A DNA stretch of 6,794 bases from Gemmatimonadota bacterium (lineage in GTDB: Bacteria > Gemmatimonadota > Gemmatimonadetes > Gemmatimonadales > Gemmatimonadaceae). Below are positions 1 to 5,545 of the stretch, piece by piece; within the stretch, counting starts at the first letter, position 1; each line of letters starts with the position of its first letter. The stretch spans positions 1 to 6,794 of the forward strand of contig JAEUJK010000088.1 of assembly GCA_016794735.1 (NCBI GenBank). The letters run 5' to 3'. Below the pieces are notes generated by a model that saw only the letters and a list, made by a program, of their open reading frames with translations, did not search any database and was not told where the DNA came from. Both the position numbers and the translations under genes were made by a program.

Positions 1-600
1 CGGGTGGAGCGGCTCGGGATCATCTTCCTCGACGAGATCGACAAGATCGCGAGCCGGGCCGGGGATCGCACCGGGCCGGATGTCTCGCGCGAGGGGGTGC
101 AGCGTGACCTGCTGCCAATCGTTGAGGGATCCAACGTGCAGACCAAGCACGGGATGGTGAAGACCGACCACGTGTTGTTCATCGCGGCGGGCGCCTTCCA
201 CGTGAGCAAGCCGAGCGACCTCATCCCCGAGCTGCAGGGGCGCTTCCCGATCCGGGTGGAGCTGACCGCACTCACCGAGGGGGATTTCGTGCGGATCATG
301 ACCGAGCCCGAGAATGCCCTGACGCGGCAGTACGTCGCGCTGGTGGAGTCCGAGGGGGCGTCGTTGAGCTTCACGGAGGATGGCATCCGCGAGATCGCCC
401 GGATCGCGACGCAGGCGAACGTGCGCATGGAGAACATCGGGGCCCGTCGCCTGCACACCGTGATGACCACGTTGCTGGAGGACGTGCTGTACACGTTGCC
501 GGACCGGGGCACCGAGCCGATCCTGGTGGATGCGGCGATGGTCCGGGACCGGCTCAAGGTCGTGCTCGACGACGAGGACTTGCGGAAGTACATCCTGTAG
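1..600 (+). CDS. hslU: HslU, ATPase/unfoldase subunit of the HslUV protease (C-terminal part, 5' end outside window)
   Basis: The visible 199 residues are the C-terminal part of HslU (ClpY), the AAA+ hexamer that unfolds substrates and feeds them to the HslV peptidase in the cytoplasm. The frame is open from base 1, so the gene starts upstream; the GTG at 4 is internal. Visible marks are the Walker B segment IIFLDEIDKIA at the left edge, the HslU-specific GPDVSREGVQRDLLP and TKHGMVKTDH blocks, the sensor-1/arginine-finger region (FIAAGAF, LQGRFPIRVEL), and the sensor-2 motif ENIGARRLHT. It ends in EDLRKYIL, the tail that in this family inserts into HslV to activate it. Walker A and most of the I domain lie upstream. 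hslV is usually adjacent to hslU and would be expected upstream. The stop is TAG and is followed by a hairpin. The family assignment is certain. Confidence 0.97.
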   Translation, partial: RVERLGIIFLDEIDKIASRAGDRTGPDVSREGVQRDLLPIVEGSNVQTKHGMVKTDHVLFIAAGAFHVSKPSDLIPELQGRFPIRVELTALTEGDFVRIMTEPENALTRQYVALVESEGASLSFTEDGIREIARIATQANVRMENIGARRLHTVMTTLLEDVLYTLPDRGTEPILVDAAMVRDRLKVVLDDEDLRKYIL

Positions 601-603
601 GCG

Positions 604-648
604 AGGGCGCGCGCACCACTACCCCGGGCGTCGCGCGCCCTTAGCTTT
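604..648 (+). terminator. Probable intrinsic terminator after hslU
   Basis: A perfect 9-bp GC-only inverted repeat (GGGCGCGCG at 605-613, CGCGCGCCC at 632-640) can form a stem with an 18-nt loop. It extends by an A-T pair (604/641) and a G-U pair (603/642). The 3' side runs into TTAGCTTT, a short and imperfect T-rich stretch. The position directly after the hslU stop and before argF fits transcription termination. GCGCGCCC recurs at 660-667, so an alternative pairing with the same 5' arm is possible. The weak T tract keeps confidence moderate. Confidence 0.5.
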
Positions 649-682
649 CGCGCTTTCCTGCGCGCCCCTGTCCACGACGGCC

Positions 683-1597
683 ATGTCGCACCGCGACTTC
701 CTCGCCATCCCCGACTTCTCCACGGAAGAGCTGCACGCGCTCTTTGTCCTCGCGGAGCGGATGCGCGCCGGCGCCTACGACCGGCGGCCGCTGGCCGGGA
801 AGTCGCTGGCGATGATCTTCATGAAGGCGTCGACACGCACGCGCGTGTCGTTCGAGGTGGGCACGTGGCAGCTCGGCGGGCACGCGCTGTTCCTGTCCCC
901 AAAGGATGTGCAGCTGGGCCGCGGGGAGCCGATCGCCGACACGGCGCGTGTGCTCTCGCGATACGTGGACGGCATCATGATCCGTACCTACCGGCACACC
1001 GAGGTGCAGGAGCTGGCGCTGCACGCGAGCATCCCGGTGATCAACGGGCTCACCGACCTGCTGCACCCGTGCCAGATCCTCGCGGACGTCCTGACGATTC
1101 GCCAGCACCTCGGGCCGGAGCTGCGCGACAAGGTCGTGGCGTGGGTGGGGGACGGCAACAACGTGGCGAACTCCTGGATCAACGCCGCCGCCCGCCTGGG
1201 GTTCGAGCTGCGCCTGGCGTGTCCCGCGGGGTACGAGCCTAACGCGGACCTGCTGGCATCGGCGCGATCCCGCACGAAGGTGACCGTGGTGCGGGACCCG
1301 GCGGAAGCCGTGCAGGGGGCGCACGTCGTCAACACCGACGTGTGGGCCTCGATGGGGCAGGAAGACGAGCAGGAGGCGCGGCGCGCCGCGTTTGCCGGGT
1401 ACGTCGTGGACCAGGCGCTGATGCAACGCGCGCAGCGCGAGGCGATCTTCCTGCACTGCCTCCCGGCCCACCGCGGGGAGGAAGTCACCGCCGAGGTGAT
1501 CGACGGACCGCAGAGCCGGGTGTGGGACGAGGCCGAGAACCGGCTGCACATTCAGAAGGCCATCATGGCCGTCCTGATCGGAGGAGAAACGTTGTGA
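683..1597 (+). CDS. argF: Ornithine carbamoyltransferase
   Basis: This 304-residue protein has the usual length for anabolic ornithine carbamoyltransferase, which joins carbamoyl phosphate and ornithine to make citrulline in arginine synthesis in the cytoplasm. The carbamoyl-phosphate site is visible as STRTR and as HPCQ, the ornithine-binding loop as DVWASMG, and the catalytic loop as FLHCLPAHRG. The SMG loop and HCLP argue for ornithine rather than N-acetyl- or succinyl-ornithine as substrate, though sequence alone does not fully exclude those. The ATG at 683 is chosen because MSHRDFLAIPDFS matches the normal N-terminus. The frame is open further upstream to 530, but that part overlaps hslU and reads as low-complexity Arg/Ser. 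There is no clear Shine-Dalgarno sequence before 683. The TGA stop overlaps the GTG start of the next gene (GTGA), so the two are probably translationally coupled. argC/J/B/D/G/H are not in the window. Confidence 0.96.
   Translation: MSHRDFLAIPDFSTEELHALFVLAERMRAGAYDRRPLAGKSLAMIFMKASTRTRVSFEVGTWQLGGHALFLSPKDVQLGRGEPIADTARVLSRYVDGIMIRTYRHTEVQELALHASIPVINGLTDLLHPCQILADVLTIRQHLGPELRDKVVAWVGDGNNVANSWINAAARLGFELRLACPAGYEPNADLLASARSRTKVTVVRDPAEAVQGAHVVNTDVWASMGQEDEQEARRAAFAGYVVDQALMQRAQREAIFLHCLPAHRGEEVTAEVIDGPQSRVWDEAENRLHIQKAIMAVLIGGETL
1580..1586 (+). promoter_or_regulatory. Shine-Dalgarno sequence of the selenoprotein peroxiredoxin
   Basis: GGAGGAG lies inside the last codons of argF, with seven bases between it and the GTG at 1594. 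It is the strongest ribosome binding site in the window and settles the choice of GTG as the start of the peroxiredoxin, whose stop-start overlap with argF would otherwise be ambiguous. Confidence 0.8.
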
Positions 1598-2067
1598 CGT
1601 TGTCCATTGGCGACCTGGCCCCGGCGTTCACGCTGCCTGACGACACGGGAACGCCACGTGCACTCGCGGATTTTCGCGGGCGGCTGGTGGTGCTCTACTT
1701 CTATCCGCGGGCCGATACCCCTGGGTGAACCATCGAGGCGTGCGCGTTTCGCGACGCCTTCCCTCGGTTCGAGGGACTCGATGCGGTAATCCTCGGCGCC
1801 AGCCCCGACACGGAGGCGGCGCAGGCGAAGTTCAAGGCGAAGTTCGGGCTGCCGTTCATGCTGCTCGCGGACGCGGACCATGCGCTGGCCGAGTCGTACG
1901 GGGTGTGGAAGGAGAAGTCGATGTACGGCAAGGTGTCGATGGGGGTGGAACGCACGACCTTCCTCATCGATGGCGAGGGGCGGATCGCGCACATCTTCCC
2001 GAAGGTGAAGGTGGACGGGCACGCCGAGGAGGTGTTGGCCCAACTCGCTGTCCTCCGCCAGGGCTGA
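1594..2067 (+). CDS. bcp: Selenocysteine-containing Bcp/PrxQ-type peroxiredoxin (in-frame TGA = Sec45)
   Basis: Read through one in-frame TGA, this frame gives a 157-residue thiol (selenol) peroxidase of the Bcp/PrxQ family, the family's normal length. These cytoplasmic enzymes reduce H2O2 and organic peroxides with thioredoxin-like reductants. Before the TGA it reads IGDLAPAFTLPDDTG and VVLYFYPRADTPG; after it TIEACAFRDAF, then the conserved FMLLADADHALAESYGVW, MGVERTTFLID and IAHIFPKVKVDGH. The TGA is residue 45, at the peroxidatic cysteine of the TPGCT motif. Cys50 matches the resolving cysteine of atypical two-cysteine Bcp enzymes, giving U-x4-C. There is no frameshift, and coding quality is the same on both sides. 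A hairpin directly after the TGA fits a bacterial SECIS element. The start is GTG, with a strong ribosome binding site and overlap with argF. Sec-containing peroxiredoxins are known in some bacteria (e.g. PrxU of Eubacterium acidaminophilum), so the chemistry has precedent. Alternatives are a nonsense mutation or sequencing error changing a TGC/TGT codon. Confidence 0.9.
1726..1728 (+). other. In-frame TGA read as selenocysteine
   Basis: TGA stands in frame between GGG (Gly44) and ACC (Thr46), in place of the single Cys codon that no Bcp/PrxQ peroxidase can lose and remain active. One base at the third position separates TGA from TGC or TGT. The same gene ends in another TGA at 2065-2067 that must act as a stop, so recoding here has to depend on local context. 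Confidence 0.85.
1735..1760 (+). promoter_or_regulatory. Candidate bacterial SECIS hairpin
   Basis: GGCGT (1737-1741) pairs with ACGCC (1754-1758). G1742 is bulged, and CGCG (1743-1746) pairs with CGCG (1750-1753) around a UUU loop. A1736-U1759 and G1735-U1760 can extend the base. If the G1746-C1750 closing pair opens, the loop is GUUUC, with G then U at its 5' side. Bacterial SECIS elements are hairpins inside the coding region just 3' of the UGA, often with a bulged base and a G/U in the loop that SelB recognises; here the loop begins about 18 nt after the UGA, which fits. A second hairpin follows at 1760-1776 (CCCTCG, loop GTT, CGAGGG) and competes for U1760; its loop is about 38 nt from the UGA, so it is the less likely SECIS. 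Pairing was done by eye. Confidence 0.6.
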
Positions 2068-2085
2068 CGCGGCGGGAGCGCTTCA

Positions 2086-2124
2086 CGGGGAGTGGTTGGT
2101 GAGGCAGATTGTAACCACTCCCCG
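2086..2124 (+). repeat. 12-bp perfect inverted repeat between bcp and gcvT
   Basis: CGGGGAGTGGTT (2086-2097) is exactly complementary to AACCACTCCCCG (2113-2124), leaving a 15-nt loop. It occupies most of the 71-bp gap between the peroxiredoxin stop and gcvT. It could be a terminator, but no T tract follows. Other possibilities are a protein-binding operator or an RNA structure acting on gcvT, whose GTG lies only 14 nt after the stem and which lacks a Shine-Dalgarno sequence. Confidence 0.7.
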
Positions 2125-2138
2125 AGCCCATTGTCCCA

Positions 2139-3251
2139 GTGACCGACACCGCCGCTGCCCCCCTCCGCCGCACGCCGTTTCACGACATCCACGTCGCGCT
2201 TGGCGCGAAGATCGTCCCGTTCGCCGGCTATGAGATGCCCGTGCAGTACCCGACGGGGATCACGGTCGAGCACAAGGCGGTGCGCGAGGGATGCGGCCTG
2301 TTCGACGTGTCGCACATGGGCGAGTTCCTGGTTCGCGGGCCGGGCGCCGTGGACTTCGTGAACTACGTCACCACCAACGACGTCGCGAAGCTGGCCGTGG
2401 GCCAGGTGCACTACTCGGGGATCCTCAACGAGCGCGGGACGTTCGAGGACGACTGCCTCGTGTACCGTGAGTCGGACCGCATCCTGATGGTGGTCAACGC
2501 CTCGAACGCGGCGAAGGACTTCGCCCACATCAGCCGGCACCTGTCGCGCTTTGATTGCACGCTCGAGGACATCAGCGAGCAGATCGCGTTGCTGGCCCTG
2601 CAGGGGCCGAAGGCGGTGTCGGTGCTGCAGCCGCTCACCGACGTCGCGTTAGGCGACATCAAGTACTACCACTTCGCGCGCGGGACGGTGGCCGGGGTCC
2701 CGGGGGTGTACGTCTCGCGCACCGGGTACACCGGGGAGGACGGCTTCGAGCTCTACTTCCCGAATGCGCATGCCGCGACGATCTGGCAGGCCCTGATGGC
2801 CGGTGGGCAGGTGACGCCGGCGGGGCTCGGGTGCCGCGACTCGCTGCGCCTGGAGATGGGGATGGCGCTCTACGGGAACGACATCGACGACACCGTGACG
2901 CCGCTGGAAGCCGGGCTGGCGTGGATCGTCAAGCTGGCGAAGGGGGACTTCGTCGGGCGTGACGCGCTGGTGCGCCAGAAGGAAGCGGGGCTCACGCGCC
3001 GCCTCGTGGGCTTCACCTTCGCGGATCGCGCGATCCCGCGCCACGGGTACCCGGTGTTCTGCGGCGGGGCGCCGTCCGGCGTGGTCTGCAGCGGGACGAT
3101 GAGCCCGTCGTTAGGCATCCCGATCGGGACCTGCTACCTCCCGACGGCGTCGACGGCGGTGGGGAGCACCTTCGAGGTGGAGATCCGCGGCAAGCGCGTG
3201 GCGGCCACCGTGGTGAAGCCGCCGTTCTACACGCAGGGGTCCCACCTGTAG
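2139..3251 (+). CDS. gcvT: Glycine cleavage system T protein (aminomethyltransferase)
   Basis: This 370-residue protein is a full-length GcvT. It takes the aminomethyl group from the lipoylated H protein, releases ammonia and passes the methylene group to tetrahydrofolate, in the cytoplasm. Signatures are TPFHDIHVALGAKIVPFAGYEMP at the N-terminus, GLFDVSHMGEF (53-63), the NERG-x3-DD segment around 97-105 carrying the catalytic aspartate, ALQGP, SRTGYTGEDGFELY, and the C-terminal barrel domain with TSGTMSPSL-like VCSGTMSPSLG. The GTG at 2139 is the only reasonable start that keeps the conserved N-terminus; no Shine-Dalgarno sequence precedes it, but a strong hairpin does. gcvH and gcvP are not adjacent here. 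The next gene begins 11 nt downstream, so the two are likely co-transcribed. Two of its leucines use the rare TTA codon, each followed by GGC, as part of a recurring motif. Confidence 0.96.
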   Translation: MTDTAAAPLRRTPFHDIHVALGAKIVPFAGYEMPVQYPTGITVEHKAVREGCGLFDVSHMGEFLVRGPGAVDFVNYVTTNDVAKLAVGQVHYSGILNERGTFEDDCLVYRESDRILMVVNASNAAKDFAHISRHLSRFDCTLEDISEQIALLALQGPKAVSVLQPLTDVALGDIKYYHFARGTVAGVPGVYVSRTGYTGEDGFELYFPNAHAATIWQALMAGGQVTPAGLGCRDSLRLEMGMALYGNDIDDTVTPLEAGLAWIVKLAKGDFVGRDALVRQKEAGLTRRLVGFTFADRAIPRHGYPVFCGGAPSGVVCSGTMSPSLGIPIGTCYLPTASTAVGSTFEVEIRGKRVAATVVKPPFYTQGSHL

Positions 3252-3262
3252 GCCGGAGCCCG

Positions 3263-3766
3263 ATGCGTGTCGCGGTGTTGACCATCTCGGATGCGTGCGC
3301 GGCAGGAACGCGGCACGACGCCTCCGGCGAGACCATCGTTGCGTGGCTGGCGGACCGTGGGGAGTGGACACTCGCGCACCGGGCCGTCGTGGCCGACGAC
3401 TCCGTGGCGATCGTGCGGACGCTGCTGGCGTGGTGCGACGAGGACCAGGCGGATCTGGTGCTCACGACCGGAGGGACGGGGCTCTCGCCTCGCGACCTGA
3501 CCCCCGAGGCGACCCGCGCGGTCCTCGACCGTGAGGCGCCCGGGATCGGCGAACGGATTCGGGGGCTTTCGCTGGCATCGTTCCCGCGGGCAGCCCTTTC
3601 CCGGGGCACGGCGGGGGTCCGTGGGCGCACCCTGATCGTGAACCTGCCCGGATCCCCGGGTGGGGTGCGCGATGCCCTGGCGGCCCTGGAGCCAGTGATC
3701 ATGCACGCCGTGCAGATCACCCGCGGGGCGGCGACCGACCATTCCAGCGCCATGGTGACCGGATGA
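3263..3766 (+). CDS. mog: Molybdopterin adenylyltransferase, MogA/MoaB family
   Basis: This 167-residue cytoplasmic protein belongs to the MogA/MoaB family, which adenylates molybdopterin before molybdenum insertion in molybdenum cofactor synthesis. Evidence is the N-terminal MRVAVLTISDACAAGTRHDASGE stretch, the nucleotide/pterin loop LVLTTGGTGLSPRDLTPEAT, DREAPGIGERIR, and the late NLPGSPGGVRDAL motif. MogA and MoaB paralogues are hard to separate by eye; DLTPEAT-x4-DRE-x-PG resembles MogA somewhat more. A GGAG at 3255-3258, only four bases from the ATG, is a close-spaced ribosome binding site. It follows gcvT by 11 nt and overlaps the next gene by ATGA, indicating an operon. No molybdoenzyme or other moa/moe gene is visible here, so its neighbours do not explain its role. 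Confidence 0.92.
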   Translation: MRVAVLTISDACAAGTRHDASGETIVAWLADRGEWTLAHRAVVADDSVAIVRTLLAWCDEDQADLVLTTGGTGLSPRDLTPEATRAVLDREAPGIGERIRGLSLASFPRAALSRGTAGVRGRTLIVNLPGSPGGVRDALAALEPVIMHAVQITRGAATDHSSAMVTG

Positions 3767-5388
3767 GCCGATCGGCGGATCGAGAGGCGAAGGTCCTGGT
3801 CACCCTGACCGACGTCGAGCCGGCGGTGCGGCTGAACGCCGCATTGGAGCAGGCGGGGGTGGAGACCGCGGTGGTTTCCCCGCTGGACGACCTCCGGACG
3901 GCGCTCCGGCGCGAGCGGCCGGGGGTGGTGGTCTTCTCGGGCGGTCTGCTCGAGCCCCACGTCCTGGCGATCGTCCACGACCTGCTCTGGGAGGGGGTCG
4001 TGGCGGTGGGATTCCTCGAGGTGCACGACCCGGCAGTGGAGGCGCGGCTGCGCGCGGTCGGATTCTCCGAGTTGTGGGCCAAGCCCCTGGCGATCGAGGA
4101 TGTGGCGGCCGGGGTTCGTCGACTCCTGGAGCGACAGCGCCTGTCGCGGGAGACGGGGCTGATCGGCGAGTCAGACGCGATGCGCGCGGTGCTGGTGCAG
4201 GTGGAGCAGATCGCTCCCGTCTCGAGCACGGTGCTGATCGAGGGGGAGTCGGGGACCGGCAAGGAGCTGGTGGCGCGTGCGGTGCACCTGCGGAGTCCGC
4301 GGCGGAACAAGCCGTTCATCGCGGTGAACGTGGGGGCGCTCCCCGAGACCCTGCTCGAGAGCGAGTTGTTCGGCCACGAGAAGGGGGCGTTCACCGGTGC
4401 GGCCGAGCGTCGCCTGGGGCGGTTCGAGCTGGCGCACGGGGGGACGATCTTCCTCGACGAGATCGGGGAGATCCCGCCGTCGACGCAGGTCAAGCTGCTG
4501 CGGGTGCTCGAGGAGCGCGAGGTGACGCGCGTGGGCGGCACGACGACGATCCCCGTCGACGTTCGCGTGGTCACAGCGACTAACGCTCCGCTGCGCGAGG
4601 GGGTGGCGAGCGGTGCGTTCCGGGCGGACCTCTTCTATCGACTCAACGTCCTGCGGATCTACCTGCCCCCGCTGCGGGAGCGGCGCGAGGACATTCCCAC
4701 GCTCGTGCGGCGTTTCGTCGCGGAACTCTCGCAGGCGCACGACCGGCCCTTCCACGGGATCTCGGCCGAGGCGATGCAGGTGCTGGTGGACTACCCGTGG
4801 CCGGGCAACATCCGTGAGTTGCGGAACCTGATCGAGAGCATGGTGGTGCTCAGCCCCGGGCGGGAGATCGGGGCACAGGACATTCCACCGCAGATCCGGG
4901 ACGGGGGTTCACGACTGCTGCCGGTGCCGATTGGGCCGGTGATGCGTGGGCAGGCCGGGTCCGACGGTCGCGAGTTGGAGTTCATCCTCCGCAGCCTGGT
5001 GGAGCTCAAGCTGAATGTGGAGGAGCTGCGCCGTCGGATGGACGACGTGCAGCTGGCATCGGCCGAGCCGTGGCTGGGTGGTGCGCCTGCGGATCGTTGG
5101 GTTGGCGGGTCGCGTTCGGACGATTTGACCGAGCCCAGCAGTAACGTGGCGGGGATTGCGCCGCGCAGTGGGGGAGAGGAACCGCCGGTGCCGATTCGCG
5201 CGGGGATGACGATGGCGGAGATCGAGCGTGCGGCGATCGAGCTTACGCTGCGTGCGACGCGGGGGAACCGTCGTCGGGCCGCGGACGTGCTGGGGATCGG
5301 TGAGCGCACGCTGTACCGGAAGATCCGGGAGTACGAGGAAGGCGGGTCATCGGTCGTTTCGGACGATGAAGCTCAATCTTCGTCGTAA
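3763..5388 (+). CDS. Sigma-54-dependent transcriptional activator with degenerate receiver domain
   Basis: The 541 residues form three parts. Residues 8-125 fold-match a response-regulator receiver (VLVTLTD at strand 1, AKPL near 106), but the phosphoacceptor Asp is replaced: the strand-3 end reads VVVFSGG with Ser59. Residues 132-365 are a complete sigma-54 AAA+ domain: Walker A GESGTGKE (161-168), GAFTGA (208-213) that contacts sigma-54, Walker B GGTIFLDE (226-233), arginine-finger region FRADLFYRL, and WPGNIRELRN (346-355). A linker holds a probable helical segment (about 402-430, ELEFILRSLVELKLNVEELRRRM) and a Ser/Gly/Pro-rich stretch. Residues 484-526 are a Fis-type helix-turn-helix (RRRAADVLGIGERTLYRKI) for DNA binding. 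It should hydrolyse ATP to open sigma-54 promoters. Its start overlaps the mog stop (ATGA), and no separate Shine-Dalgarno is visible, so translation is probably coupled. No sensor kinase gene is adjacent; target genes are unknown. Confidence 0.93.
   Translation: MSRSADREAKVLVTLTDVEPAVRLNAALEQAGVETAVVSPLDDLRTALRRERPGVVVFSGGLLEPHVLAIVHDLLWEGVVAVGFLEVHDPAVEARLRAVGFSELWAKPLAIEDVAAGVRRLLERQRLSRETGLIGESDAMRAVLVQVEQIAPVSSTVLIEGESGTGKELVARAVHLRSPRRNKPFIAVNVGALPETLLESELFGHEKGAFTGAAERRLGRFELAHGGTIFLDEIGEIPPSTQVKLLRVLEEREVTRVGGTTTIPVDVRVVTATNAPLREGVASGAFRADLFYRLNVLRIYLPPLRERREDIPTLVRRFVAELSQAHDRPFHGISAEAMQVLVDYPWPGNIRELRNLIESMVVLSPGREIGAQDIPPQIRDGGSRLLPVPIGPVMRGQAGSDGRELEFILRSLVELKLNVEELRRRMDDVQLASAEPWLGGAPADRWVGGSRSDDLTEPSSNVAGIAPRSGGEEPPVPIRAGMTMAEIERAAIELTLRATRGNRRRAADVLGIGERTLYRKIREYEEGGSSVVSDDEAQSSS
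5363..5386 (+). repeat. Hairpin spanning the activator stop codon
   Basis: ACGA-T-GAAG (5363-5371) can pair with CTTC-G-TCGT (5378-5386), including one U-G pair, around a 6-nt loop. It covers the last codons and the first base of the TAA stop. There is no T tract, so it is at best a weak terminator or mRNA 3'-end structure. Confidence 0.35.
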
Positions 5389-5545
5389 CAGCGTGGTACG
5401 AGCGGCACTTCTTGTCCTTGAAATTGATTCGAGCGATCCTCATCTTGACCGCGAGAATGGGGCCTTGTACAGGGTGGGGGCGAGGAGTAGGACCCTAAGA
5501 GCGCGCTAATGTAGTCGTCCCTCACCGGGCATCGAGGAAATACGC
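5389..5545 (+). promoter_or_regulatory. Intergenic region with possible promoter for the downstream gene
   Basis: This 157-bp gap is clearly less GC-rich (about half GC in 5401-5460) than the genes. TTGACC (5445-5450) and TACAGG (5468-5473) are 17 bp apart. The -35 box is good and the -10 box poor, so this is a tentative housekeeping-type promoter. GAGG at 5534-5537, eight bases before the GTG at 5546, is the ribosome binding site of the next gene. The stretch TTGA-N5-ATTCGAGCG (5418-5435) recurs in the other long gap at 6454-6471. Confidence 0.35.

Noticed and set aside
530..682. Upstream start for argF at 530
   Set aside because: It would overlap hslU by about 70 bases and add an Arg/Ser/Thr-rich stretch unlike any ornithine carbamoyltransferase N-terminus.
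641..1549. Long minus-strand ORF opposite argF (also 1701-2540, 3013-4026 and 3717-4574 minus)
   Set aside because: Antisense shadows typical of high-GC genes; the translations are low-complexity Arg/His/Pro-rich, with no family features.
1594..2067. Peroxiredoxin as an ordinary pseudogene broken by a nonsense codon
   Set aside because: The only lesion lies exactly at the catalytic Cys, there is no frameshift, the downstream half is fully conserved, and a hairpin follows. Not excluded absolutely, but recoding is much the better explanation.
1725..2102. Reading frames at 1342-1728 and 1725-2102 as separate genes across the peroxiredoxin
   Set aside because: Both are in other frames with Arg/Gly-rich shadow translations; the true frame is the 1594-2067 one read through TGA.
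2068..2138. Glycine riboswitch upstream of gcvT
   Set aside because: The gap is only 71 bp and mostly one simple hairpin; no conserved glycine-aptamer core is present.
5402..5420. Sigma-54 promoter (GGCAC ... TTG) downstream of the activator
   Set aside because: GG at 5404-5405 is followed after ten bases by CC rather than GC, so the -24/-12 spacing rule fails.
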